NCBI RefSeq assembly: GCF_964340395.1
Contig: NC_135567.1
Span: 15,631,806-15,695,805, forward strand
Direction: 5' to 3'
DNA length: 64,000 nt
Source of the DNA: Glandiceps talaboti
Taxonomy: Eukaryota; Hemichordata; Enteropneusta; Spengelidae
Part shown: positions 31,441-43,317 of the stretch, in pieces
Layout of the letters: each line of letters starts with the position of its first letter
How positions within the stretch are numbered: the first letter of the stretch is position 1
The notes under the pieces: model-generated
What the model was told of the DNA's origin: nothing
What the model saw: the letters and a program-made list of their open reading frames with translations, nothing else
Database searches by the model: none
Program-made: the position numbers and the translations under genes

Positions 31441-32018
31441 TCTGAGATGGATTTTGGCAAAGGGTAAGTAGACAATTGAGGTTCACGTAAAGACAATTCA
31501 TGATGTATATTTCTAGAGGGCCCTGTAGCTCTTGTACTGGATTGTGAAGTACTGGGTTGTGATGTACAAGGTTGTGAAGTCCTGGGTTCTGAAGTGCTGG
31601 ACTGTGATGTACTGGGTTATGGTGTACTAGGTTGTGATGTACTGGGTTGTGATATACTGGGTTGTGATTTACTGGGTTGTGATGTACTGGGTTGTGATGT
31701 ACTGGATTGTGAAGTCCTGGGTTCTGAAGTGCTGGACTGTGATGTACTGGGTTATGGTGTACTAGGTTGTGATGTACTGGGTTGTGATGTACTGGGTTGT
31801 GATGTACTGGATTGTGATGTACTGGGTTGTGAAGTACTAGGTTGTGGAGTACTGGGATGATCTAACTTGAATAATTTCCTTGGAGGTTCCCAGGGATTTT
31901 GTGACACTTTAGGTAATGGTTGAGTGGAAAATCGTGGTTCAGGCAAAGATAGAGTATCGTCAATTGAACTTTCCAGGGTCAATCTTGGCAAAGGGTGAGT
32001 AGACAACTGATGTTCAGG
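31441..32018 (-). pseudogene. Former C-terminal tail of LRR gene 2, beyond a nonsense codon
   Basis: Directly after the gene 2 stop (TCT TAA), the same frame continues for more than 80 codons: PEHQLSTHPLPRLTLESS... ...LFKLDHPSTPQPSTSQPS. Gene 3's tail has TCT followed by a Leu codon at the same place (SELSLPEPQLS), so the stop looks like a recent nonsense mutation. Further on, from about 31855 to 31525, lies a run of 15-bp repeats encoding QPSTS, then sequence duplicating the tail module (FVK...DHELS-type ends). The segment is a tandem copy of 32011-32360. Confidence 0.6.
31525..31855. repeat. 15-bp repeat array (QPSTS-type)
   Basis: About 22 copies of a 15-base unit, GATGTACTGGGTTGT on the plus strand, which encodes Gln-Pro-Ser-Thr-Ser on the minus strand. 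A shorter array of the same unit (about five copies) lies inside the intact gene 2 tail at 32075-32150. The period is a multiple of three, so expansions preserve the frame. Confidence 0.9.
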
Positions 32019-35000
32019 TTAAGACAATTCATGATGTATATTCTTAGAGGGCTCTGTAGCACTTGTACTTGATTGTGAAGTACTGGGTTGTGATATACTA
32101 GGTTGTGGAGTACTGGGCTGTGAAGTACTAGGTTGTGGAGTACTGGGATGATCTAACTTTAATACTTTCCTTGGAGGTTCCAAGGGAATTTGTGATAATT
32201 CAGGGAATGGTTGAGTGGAAAATCTTGATTCAGGCAAGGATAAATTATCCTCAATTGAACATTCCGAGGCCGATTTTGGCCAATGGTGAATAGAGGATGG
32301 TGGTTCAGAACTAGACAATTTGAGCGGTATACTACTAGGAGGTTCTGTTGGTGAATGTACTTCCTTCTCAATGCTTGTTGATCCCAACAGGGCTGATGGA
32401 CCTGCTGTACTTTCATCAGTGGACATTTGTTGTGAATACCATGGCTTATCTCTCATCTGTTCACCTACAATACTCTTTGGTAATGTTGAACTACGGTACA
32501 ATACCTCTACTTTGTGTGCTATTTCAGGGTCTGTAATAGATTCTTGTCTCAAGTCAACAAACTTAAGAACTTTGGAATCCTGTTCAGCATGTCTTTCTAT
32601 TACATTCAATAACATTTCTATGCTAGAATTGGTAATTTTGCTGTAACTTGCATCAAAATGTGTCAGACTCCTTAAGTTACTCAAACTGGAAGCTAACATT
32701 TCAACATTGGCATCCCCTATACTATTATTACTGAGGTCAAGATAAGTCAGACTACCCATGTACCTCATCCCTCTACTCAAACTCTCTACACAATAGTCTC
32801 TAATGTTATTATGACTGAGGTCAAGATAAGTCAGACTTCTCATGTACTCAATCCCTCCACTCAAGCTCTCTACACCATAGCCTCCAATGTTATCATGACT
32901 GAGGTCAAGATAAGTCAGACTTCTCATGTGCTCCATCCCTCTACTCAAACTCTCTACAGCTTGGTCTCCTATGTTATTGTTACTGAGTGTAAGTTTATGT
33001 AAATGTTTCAGTACAGTAATGTCTTTACATACTTCAATCATTTCTTTTTGTGACCAATGCATATTAGTAGAGATATCTAAGACAGTGACATCATCAAGGC
33101 TCTTAAATAATGATTGAAACTCACACAGTTTCAGATTATCTTTCTGGTATTCTGGAATACTAGGGAATTGTCGAATCTGATTTTTAATGAATGGCATAAT
33201 CCTATCAAGACCAGACCAATTATGACTAACATCAACTTTACTTAGGATATTATAATCCTGAATGTCATTCAATAGGGTCTGTATTCCCCTAGCTCCAATA
33301 GAGTTATAACTCAAATCAAGTGTGTTGATGCCTTTCAGACAGGACAAGCCACCTGTAGCCAAACGCTCTACACCTTCATCTCCAATGTTATTATGACTAA
33401 GGTCAAGATAAGTCAGACTACCCATGTACTCCATCCCTCTCCTCAAACTCTGTATACCTTGGCTTCCTATGTTGTTGTTACTGAGTGTAAGTTTGTGTAA
33501 ATTATTCAGTACAGTAATGTCTGCACATACTTCAATCATTTCTTTTTCTGACCAATGCATATTAGTAGAGATATCTAAGACAGTGACATCATCAAGGCTC
33601 TTAAATAATGATTGAAACTCACACAGTTTCAGATTATCTTTCAGGTAATCTGGAATACTAGGGAATTGTCGAATCTGATTTTTAATGAACGGCATAACCC
33701 TATAAAGGCCAGGCAAATTGTGACTAACATCAACTTTACTTAGGATGTTATCATCCTGGATGGCATTCAATAGGGTCTGTATTCCCCTAGCACCTATGTT
33801 ATTATGACTGAGGTTAAGATAAGTCAGACTACCCATGTACTCCATCTCTGTACTCAAACTCTCTACACCTTTGTCCCCTATATTATTATGATTGAGGTCA
33901 AGATAAGTAAGACTACCCATGTTCCTCCTCTGACTACACAAACTCATGACACCATAGTCTCCTATGTAATTATGACTGAGGTCAAGATAAGTCAGCCTTC
34001 TCATGTGCTCCATCCCTCTACTCAAACTCTCTACACCTTGGTATCCTATGTTATTATTACTGAGTGTAAGTTCATGTAAATTATTCAGTAAAGTAATGTC
34101 TTTACATACTTCAATCATTTCTTTATGTGGCCAATGCATATTAGTAGAGATATCTAAGACAGTGACATCATCAAGGCTCTTAAATAATAATTTAAACTCA
34201 CACAGTTTCAGATTATCTTTCTGGTAATCTGGAATACTAGGGAATTGTCGCATCTGATTTTTAATGAATGGCATAATCCTATCAAGACCAGACCAATTGT
34301 GACTAACATCAACTTTAGTTAGGATGTTATCATCCTGAATGCTATTCAATAGGATCTGTATTCCCCTAGCTCCAATATAGTTATAACTCAAATCAAGTGT
34401 GTTGATGCCTTTCAGACAGGACAAGTCAATTGTACTCAAACTCTCTACACCTTTGTCTCCTATGTTATTATGACTGAGGTTAATATAAGTCAGACTACCC
34501 ATGTACTCCATCCCTCTACTCAAAATCTCTACACCTATGTATCCTATGTTATTATGACTGAGGTCAAGATAAGTCAGACTACCCATGTATTCCATCCCTC
34601 TACTCAAACTCTCTACACCTTTGTATCCTATGTTATTATGACTGAGGTCAAGATAAGTCAGACTACCCATGTACATCATCCCTCTACTCAAACTCTCTAC
34701 ACCTTGGCTTCCTATATTGTTGTTACTAAGTGTAAGTTTATGTAACTTATTCAGTACAGAAATGTCTTTACATACTTCAATCATTTCTTTTTGTGACCAA
34801 TGCATATTAGTAGAGATATCTAAGACAGTGACATCATCAAGGCTCTTAAATAATGATTGAAACTCACACAGTTTCAGATTATCTTTCTTGTAATCTGGAG
34901 TATTAGGGAATTGTCGAATCTGCTTTTTAATGTGAGGTATAATCATATCTCCAAGACCAGACCAATTGTGACTAACATCAACTTTACTTAGGATGTTATC

Positions 35001-37372
35001 ATCCTGAATGCCATTCAATAGGGTCTGTATTCCCCTAGCTCCAATACAGTTATAACTCAAATCAAGTGTGTTGATAACTTTCAAACAAGTCAAGTCAACT
35101 GTACTCAAGCTCTTCACACCTTGATCTCCAATTTTATTATGACTGAGGTCAAGATAAGTCAGATTACCCATGTACTCCATACCTCTACTTAAACTCTCTA
35201 CACCTTGGTCCCTTATGATATTATGACTGAGGTCAAGATAAGTCAGATTACCCATGTATTCCATCCCTCTACTCAAACTTTCTATACGTTCATCTCCTAT
35301 GATATTATAACTGAGGTCAAGATAAGTCAGACTACCCATGTATTCCATCCCTCTACTCAAACTCTCTACACCTTTGTATCCTATGTTATTATGACTGAGG
35401 TCAAGATAAGTCAGACTACCCATGTACATCATCACTCTACTCAAACTCTCTATACCTTTGTATCCTATGTTATTATGACTGAGGTCAAGATAAGTCAGAC
35501 TACCCATGTACTCCATCACTTTACTCAAACTCTCTACACCTACGTATCCTATTTTATTATGACTGAGGTCAAGATAAGTCAGACTACCCATGTTTTCCAT
35601 CCCGCTACTCAAACTCTGTGCACCTAGGTATCCTATATTATTATGACTTAAATTCAACACCTTCAATGTAGACACATTCCTGAGACTCTGACTTAGATAA
35701 CTAACTGCATCACAAGTAATCACACACTTTGTGAGTGTCAATCTTTCCAAGTTTCTCAATACTCCTAATTCTTGACAGATACACAAACACTCCTCTTGGT
35801 GCAGCTCTGATGCTTCAAAACCAGTAACAACAAGAAGCTGGTCAAAGATACCCATGTTACCTAATTCATTTAATGACAGATGTTTCTTACTTATCTCAGG
35901 AATTTGTGGTAAATTATGTACACTATCTTTGACATCCTTCAATAACAGTCTACAATGTTGTCTAATTAATTCTGTCTGCACAATACTATAAGATTGAAGA
36001 CAGGGCAGTGACTTCAGAACTTTCACTAACAGAATACAATCATCTATGTTTAAGGTACTTTGAGTTAGACTTAAAGATGTTAAACTACATGTAGGTCTGG
36101 TTTTCTGACAGGCCATACACTCTAACATCTGATGATACAATGCCTCATTCATTCCAATAAGCTTTAGTTTCCTTGGAACATCCCTACATGAAAATGATTG
36201 TAGAAACATTTGAATGTAGGAAACATCAATATCACACACAGGTTTACTAAATTTCATACAGACTGTATCACATTTAGAAGTAATGGGCTTATCAGTATCT
36301 CCAGTACTACCTGATTTACTGTGTATGCATTTCAAGAGGGGGATTACTCTCAAAAATTTACTTGCTACAACAAATTCCTGTGAATTAGAAATGTCAAAAT
36401 CAACATTATCTAATTCTTCCATTCCAGTTTTCAATTTCAAGTCACTGGAAAGCTGTGACTCAATTTTATCTGAATATAACAATATGTTTCCAATGACAGA
36501 TGTATTCTGTAATATAACACTCAAAGCATGCAAAGTTTGGTTTGAAATTACAGTAACACTTGACAAATCTAAGGTTTGTTGTCCAAGTACTCTTTCAATA
36601 CTCTCTGCAAAAAGAGTAGGATGCTGACATTCAAACAAACAATGCCCTAAATTTACAAGATCAGAATTCATGACAAATCTTTCTTGTTTTATGGCTTTAG
36701 CAATTGCCACTATAACAATATCAGCTTTGTCTCCTAATATACCTGACATGTATGACAAGAGACATGGCAACTTATTTTTACAAAGTATAAAGGGTATCTC
36801 CTGTTTCATTTGATGGAAGTTTTCGGTGGTCTTAAGTCTAGTACACATATAACAAGCAATTATATACGAGTACACATACTGGTTTGAAAATTCAAACCCA
36901 TGACATTTGTCAGAATTCTTCACTAAAGCAAACAAGTATTCATGCATATCAGTAATTTTACTTTCAATCATCCATGATTCATACAACACACCAAGGTTAT
37001 CTTCTGTAAGATTCTCATACAAACACTTTCCAACTTCCAGAAATCTATCCTGTACAACTTGCCATGCATTCTCGACATCAAGTGTATTTTCTTTACAATA
37101 CATCTCTACATGGTACTTTATGGCATACTCAGTTGCTGTTGTTAAAGTTGGAGGCAAAGTATAAGAATTCTGATACCAGTAAGATACAATGGCAGGAAAG
37201 AAAAACTCTTCATTTCTAACTGTATCTAATACTGGATCAAATATAGACTCTTCAATTAAATACTTAGCTTGAAGAAAGCTTTGTACATGGTTGAGTATGT
37301 ATCTCTCCCATTTATCATACTGAGTAGCTCTGCATTCAGTTGATGTACTTGGACTTGAAACAGCTGACATAT
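32019..37372 (-). CDS. Gene 2 last exon: helical region plus giant LRR array and P/S/T tail
   Basis: This exon encodes 1783 residues from Met at 37370, with the acceptor CCCTACAG|AT just upstream (phase 1). The N-terminal helical ~540 residues are close to gene 1 and contain no P-loop. The LRR array is longer, with four spacer cassettes (each marked by QFPS/NIPDY-type and NMHWS/P-type motifs) separating blocks of one to eight LRRs. After the last LRR come a short helical piece and a Pro/Ser/Thr-rich tail with PQPSTSQPSTPQPS-type repeats, ending HHELS at a probable nonsense codon. Each LRR is 84 bases, so repeat gain or loss keeps the frame. The predicted role is ligand sensing by a cytosolic receptor. 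Confidence 0.85.
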
Positions 37373-37711
37373 CTGTAGGGAAAATGAAATGTAATGTCTT
37401 ACTGCATAATATATGAAGATGGTAGTATTCATTTGTTAAAAATGTGCCGTCATTTTTACCTAAGGAAGTTTATAATTTAGGGATGAAAAATCCTGCATAT
37501 ACATGTACTATATCAGTATGGAAGGAACACAAATATTTTTCACCATGAAAGTTAGTTTCTCTTAGATTATAATTTTACTGACTGATGTCAAATTGACTTT
37601 ATGGATCTGCATGGTGGTATAAATTATCATGTAGAATACTATATGCCTGTGCACAAAAATTTCAAATCAACAGTTGTTTGGTACAAATTATTAGCATCGC
37701 TTCAAACTTAC
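37373..37711 (-). other. Intron between TRADD-N and LRR exons, gene 2
   Basis: 339 bases with consensus ends. It differs from the ~0.83-kb introns at the same place in genes 1 and 3, which resemble each other. No coding sequence. Confidence 0.75.
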
Positions 37712-38143
37712 CATGCATAATTTGTTTGACAATGTCAAACTCTTTCTTGTCAATCTGTAGTTTGATTCTTGCAGTACAACCAGCTTTCTCAGCAAGAGCT
37801 CTCATCTCAGGTGTTACTAGGATACCAGTCAAAGACTCCTCCAATTCACCAGATTCATATTTCGGCCAAAAATACTCCATATCTTCTTCTAAAAGAAAAC
37901 TCAGAATAAAACATAATGACCCATGTGCAGCACGTTCTAGCACAGCACTACAAGCATTGAAGCCATTGTCTAACTCCTGAATGAGCTCTGGATTTCCACC
38001 CTCGAGGAGAATCTTTGTTCTTCGTTGGTAGTGTTCAATAGCAAGCTTCATAAGTTGCTCCTTTGCTTCTGTCTTTAATACCTCATTCCGATGTTTTAAC
38101 TGTGGTTCATCTGTTATTTCTAGTTTGGTTTCAACTTGAATGG
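37712..38143 (-). CDS. Gene 2 TRADD-N-like domain exon
   Basis: A 144-codon exon, phase 1 at both ends (TTTTTTTCAG|CC and CATG|GTAAGT). The first part (IQVETKLEITDEPQLKHRNE...) is a charged helix. From HGSLCFILSFLLEEDMEYFW onward the TRADD-N pattern is clear: strand, YESGELEESL helix, TPEMRALAEKAG, then ARIKLQIDKKEFDIVKQIM. The helical part differs from gene 1 but matches gene 3. The splice joins in frame to DMSAVSSPST of the LRR exon. By family knowledge this is an adaptor/oligomerisation module. Confidence 0.65.
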
Positions 38144-38413
38144 CTGAAAAAAAGAGGATACAACATCAGAGAAAATATTGTTTGCAAGTTCCCTGTGTCA
38201 TTTTATAGTATCATGTATTCTAAAAGAAGACTGATAATTGTTCAAAAGTAGCACACTTGAGAACTGTTTGTTTGTTTGTTTGTTTGTTAAAATAAATAAA
38301 TAGGACTAATGTATTGTACATGCAGCACAACTGCAACTACACTCATTCATTCATTCATTCATTCATTCATCTATTTATTTATTTATTTATTCATTCATAA
38401 CATATATACTTAC

Positions 38414-38503
38414 TTGGTGATAGCTTTCTTTCCTTTGATGTGTTCATTGATAGGTCAAGACCAGTATTGGATACTTTATATTGTGTGCCAGGAACCAGTT
38501 GAC
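38414..38503 (-). CDS. Gene 2 linker exon (GQ-type, 90 nt)
   Basis: Thirty codons, phase 1 at both ends, encoding GQLVPGTQYKVSNTGLDLSM and a basic KERKLSP end. It is the counterpart of 17574-17663 and nearly identical to 62062-62151. Confidence 0.75.
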
Positions 38504-38683
38504 CTATTTTAGTGTAATGTAAACAAAAGACAAATTTGATTATTAATAATTGAACCATGTTTGTTGGAGAACTAGAGTAAAGAATACATTGTATTGAAAC
38601 CCTCTGTATTGATTTATTACAATCAATGTCAGAGATCAATCATTCAATGAAATACTTATTGTGATGTCAAGTAAAATACTTAC

Positions 38684-38773
38684 TTGGTGACAGTCTGCTT
38701 GTATCCTCTGTATTTCCTGCAGTACTTACACCAGATACTGTGGTGAGGTTTTCAATGTCAGAGGAAACGTGAC
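38684..38773 (-). CDS. Gene 2 linker exon (GHVSSDIENL-type, 90 nt)
   Basis: Thirty codons, phase 1 at both ends (CCAATAG|GT and CCAA|GTAAGT). Ser/Thr-rich: HVSSDIENLTTVSGVSTAGN. Counterparts lie at 17827-17916 and 62332-62421. Confidence 0.75.
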
Positions 38774-39247
38774 CTATTGGAGAACAAAGACTTTGATAAA
38801 TGATTGACTAGCCTACAATTGACCTTTTACAACATTATACATTCCTCTGTACTACAGTGCAATCATGATAGTACATATTTCAAAACAATCACTTTTAAAC
38901 ACTAGAAATTGCAATGATTGTACTTATTTTCATCACTACTGTCAGTAAAAAAAAGGCTTACTTTTAACTCTAAACAAAAACATATAGCTAGAATATGAAA
39001 TAATACGGCTGTTTGAAAAATATGATTACTATTTCTGAGAAAATTTTAAAACATCAAATGCCATTTTACAGTGATTATTTCTGATTGTGATGAGCTTGGT
39101 TTAGGGAAAACTTTGAATCCCCTATAGAAAAATACACATGCAATTGAAAAGTGTTGGTACAAATGTTGTTCACAATTATTACAACTTGCCACCAACATTA
39201 CAATAATGTGAAATGTATGTCATAAAAGTATTCTGATAGTTTCTCAC

Positions 39248-39385
39248 CTTGTTGTCTTTGTTCTGACTTTTCACTATGTATGGCTACGTCATCACTGGGT
39301 ACTTGACTTGTTTCAGATGAAACCTTAGTGGCCATTCCATCACTTGTTACATGCTCACTTGCTGTTGTAGATGAAGTCATGGATC
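39248..39385 (-). CDS. Gene 2 linker exon (SSTTASEHV-type, 138 nt)
   Basis: Forty-six codons, phase 1 at both ends (CATCCAG|GA and CAAG|GTGAGA). It is the only exon of this type in gene 2, while gene 1 has two plus a short derivative. Confidence 0.75.
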
Positions 39386-39730
39386 CTGGATGAAAACAAA
39401 GATAATATCTAATTTAATATATCAGTACATGATTTACTTATAACTACATTTTATCATTTTGTCCTCCACCATGGGCTGCTGACAACATAAACCATGGATA
39501 CTGGAGGAAAACATAGAAAACATTCAGGGTGCACCTCCATGAGAATTTGGTCAATCTTATTAGATAAAGTCCTGGTTACAGAAATTAAACACCAACTTGA
39601 TTTGAAATACCATTACACATTTATTTCAGTGTTGAAGATTACGTCAACCACACATCAAAAGAAATTCAGCTAATTTTGTCTTTATTATATACATCAATTA
39701 TACAAGTCATGTAACATAAATTTTACTTAC

Positions 39731-40917
39731 TTGGTGCTTTGGTTGATGTTGGTTTCAGAAGATGAGATAAGAATGTCTTGCGAGTCTGTTCAACTTCTTG
39801 GTTGTCATGGTAAAGATCTTTTACTGCCTTTGCATTTTTAGCTGCACCTTCTGGATGAAGGAGTATCGATTTCAACTTTTTATACAAGTCATCTTTTTCA
39901 CCAGGGTCATATACAAAGTAATCAGCATGGAGTTCAAATTGTGCTTTGTAGAATTCACCAACTGCTGTTGATTTTGGCACCAAAGTTGGTAGTCCTGAGG
40001 CAATGGCATCCAATCCTTCCATCCCTATTGACTCATCAGGTGGTATAATACAGACATAACTTTGACGTAAATCTGTGCAAATATCATCTTGACAGTCATA
40101 TGGTGGGACAATGTTTGGTAGTAAATAGGAAGTAGTCACATTGTTTTTAAGAAATGTTCTAGTACTTACAGAATCTCTGGCAGTATGATTTCGAATGAAC
40201 CAGTCTGGTATCGTTCGATCAACGTCATGAAATGCATCTGCTACTTTACTGACAGCTTCCAATGGCATTTTGCTAGTGTTATCAAAACTCGGGTTGGTCA
40301 ATTTCATCAACATCTGTTTTTTCACAACCTTTGGTTTAATAACATCAACCTGTAAGTCAAAGAAACATTCATCTGGTCGTGGCAGGTACAGTTCGTGTTT
40401 TATGGGACGGTTTGCAGCCTGGTAGATGGTGCAGAAATATTGAAACACCTTTGGTCCGACAGAGAAGACTGCATAGGCAAGTTCTGCAAATTTTACACAC
40501 CTCTTCGATTCCTCTGCAGATGATGGAACAGTGTGGTTTATAAGCACAACTTTGGCATCAGGAAACAGACGTCTCTTAATAGCAAAGGCAGCTGCACAAG
40601 TCTTAGGAAAATGTCCAACTATGGTTTCAACATTCTGTACACTTGACAGTGTTGTAAAATATGTTTCTGGCTGGCCTAACCATTTACAGCTAGGTACTTC
40701 ATCTTGTACTTCAACTGCCATGAAGTCATCAAAACAGGGAAGAGTTAGTTTCACATTATTAGCCTCTGCATGTTTAGCTTTTAGCACAACACAGTGTGTT
40801 TCCTGTTGTGTACATCGAGCTACACTGGTGGCAAGTTGACAGTTAAGTACAGATACAGGATCACCAGCTCTATTCCATTCTTCAGCCACAAAAAGGGTTG
40901 ACATTTTGTTAGCTTAT
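39731..40917 (-). CDS. Gene 2 first coding exon: GT4-like glycosyltransferase domain
   Basis: ATG at 40904 after the acceptor TTTTGTGCAG; an in-frame stop lies between them. It codes 391 residues and then donates at CCAA|GTAAGT (phase 1). The organisation matches gene 1: N-terminal FVAEEWNRAGDP loop, central HELYLPRPDECFF and DWFIRNH segments, and the C-terminal nucleotide-sugar motif ESIGMEGLDAIASGLP with the same Glu-to-Asp change. It differs from gene 1 by scattered substitutions, more than expected for the linker exons. With exons at 39248, 38684, 38414, 37712 and 32019 the spliced coding length is 7278 nt, exactly divisible by three. Confidence 0.8.
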
Positions 40918-42923
40918 CTGCACAAAAGAGAATTACAAAAACATTAGATAGGAGTGATCAAGATTGTTTACAGGTGGCCATAAAAATACAATTGTGTTAC
41001 CATGTCAACGGGCATATATGTATCAGAAGAATAGTCGGACTTGCTAAATATTTCTTTTAATGAAAAAGTGACAATTATTGTACACTTAAAATTTGATTTC
41101 TGATTTTAAAAAAAAGAAGTTTTTATTGAAACATTCAGCAAAAAACATTGACCTTATATATTGAGTTTTAAGACATTGTATTCTCGATCTCTAAGATGTA
41201 GAGTGACTGTAACATACCTGGAATATTTGCACATATTTGTATGACAGTTTGCAGTATTCTCCCAGAGTTGTACTTTCACAAACGTCTGTCATCATTTTAT
41301 TGCTTTCATCAATCTTTTATTAATCTTATTTGCACAGTTTTACTCAATTTTTAACATAACCTATATACGTAGATCTATACATAGATAATTACTTTATCAA
41401 GGACATATTATTATCATACAGATGAGGGGGAAGGGGGCTGTGCCTTTAACAATATCATTTGATATATATTTTAAACCTCCTAGCCTTCTGACATCAAGCT
41501 TGGTTATGTCAACAAACAGTTTACAGTGCGCTATGAGAATGATCAGTCAGTGATATTACAAAACCCTACAAACACAGTCACTAGGTTTTCCCAAGGTAAT
41601 TTTCTAAGAGTGGTTTTACACTGTGATTTCTATGCATGGACATAGACACTGTTTTGTTATGCAAATTAGTCTGCTTGCATTTGTCAAGGACAAACATTTG
41701 ACAGCGAGTCTGTGGCTAAGATAATGCTATTCAGTAGACTAGTACTTTCACTTATACATATATGCATCTGTTTAATAAATTCATTAATACAAAGTTGCGA
41801 TGCAATGTCACAACAAGTTTACACCCTTCGCGGCACACACCCTGTATGTGCTGTCACAATTGTTGATTCTCCACTTTATGCCTACTTTAAGTTTTTAAAA
41901 GTTGTCCAGACTTCCTTGTCAATAGTGACATGCTTATTTCTGTACAGGTAGTTGGATACAACACTCAATAAGATGTATAGAAAGTGTTCATACACATGAC
42001 TCACCTTAAATCACTTTAAGAACTTCTTAAAGTTAATCATGAAATGAAATCGTCATAAAATGCCACCATTTTTTCAGGACCAGGAAATTCTGAGTATTAA
42101 CAGTGTCACTACACTATATGTTGATAATTTGTAAGATGGCTGTTTGTCAAGTCAGACTGACTTGATCCTAAAGCGGTATTAACTGTTCTATTTCGTAATA
42201 TATTCAAATTAAAGTAACATGTGAATTATAGTTCCCTGTTCAGATCAAAATATTTAAAATATAGTGTTATAGAAAGAATTGTTGAATGAAAATGAAAGTG
42301 AATATTAATTGTAAGTTAGAGTGGCCTATCTACCAGTTGTTTGACAGGTAACAATAATGGTGTGTCCTCATATGACCTCTCACCTCACCTCAAAGGATAG
42401 CTGTTCCAGTTGATCGACAGACCCCCCTGTAAGGTATTGGCCTTTTCATGTTGCTGTGGTGAATTCATGTTTCGAATGTTACATAGTTAAAGTAATAATC
42501 TTGATAAACTATGTGCTCCATTGTCCTCCAAAGAGAACTGATTTACTTCTTACAACATTACAATACCAATGAACACTGATGTAGGCATATTTAAACAAAC
42601 TGATTGATGTAACAGCCACAGACAATAGTACAGTCTCAGTACACAACTATTCATGTCACCATATTTGGCTTACTTTCAATAAAAACAACAATTTAGTTGA
42701 TTCACTGTAAAGGAAATGACAATCCGACAAATAAGGGTAAACTTAGGCTTGTTGATTTTAAATATTCCGTGTTTAATTTACTGCAAATCAAAACCAAAGA
42801 AAAAGCCTATGCAGATGATGTGAACCAGACATCAAAAGAAAGTCAGCTAATTTTTCCCCACAATTATTGTGTTAAAGTCCTATACACCAATTATACACAT
42901 CCTGTAAGGTAGAAGGTACTTAC
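40918..42923. other. Upstream region of gene 2, conserved with unit 1
   Basis: Non-coding, aligned along its length with 21879-23864. It contains the conserved ATGCAAAT octamer at 41659. Probably promoter and non-coding first exon of gene 2. Confidence 0.45.
41659..41666 (+). promoter_or_regulatory. ATGCAAAT octamer motif upstream of gene 2
   Basis: Same octamer and surrounding block as at 22601 in unit 1. Confidence 0.25.
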
Positions 42924-43263
42924 TCAGTGTTTTTGTAGTACAAGTTGGTTTCACAATATGAGATTGGAACATCTTGTGAATCTGTTCAATTCTTGGTTGT
43001 CATGGTAACATTCCTTTACTGCCTTTCATTTCCAGCTGCAGCGTCTGGATGAAGGAGAATTGCTTTCAACTTGGTATCACTTTCACCGGGGCAATAGTAT
43101 TGACTGGAAAATGAGTTGTGTAGAATTCACCAACTGGTGTTGATTTTGGCACCAAAGTTGGTAGTCCTGACGCAATGGCATCAACTCCTTCCATCCCTAT
43201 TGACTCGTCAGGAGGTAGAATAGAAACATAACTTTGACATAAATCAGTGCAAATATCATCTTG
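42924..43263 (-). pseudogene. GT4-like pseudo-exon, unit 2
   Basis: Same truncated GT exon end as 23865-24204, with the same internal deletion and an intact-looking splice donor. Both copies keep the ESIGMEGVDAIASGLP segment in frame. The shared lesions show it was already broken before the 22-kb duplication. Confidence 0.85.
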
Positions 43264-43317
43264 AAAGTACAACTTAAATTTATAATGAAATAAAAACAAA
43301 AAGTTTATAATTGCTCT

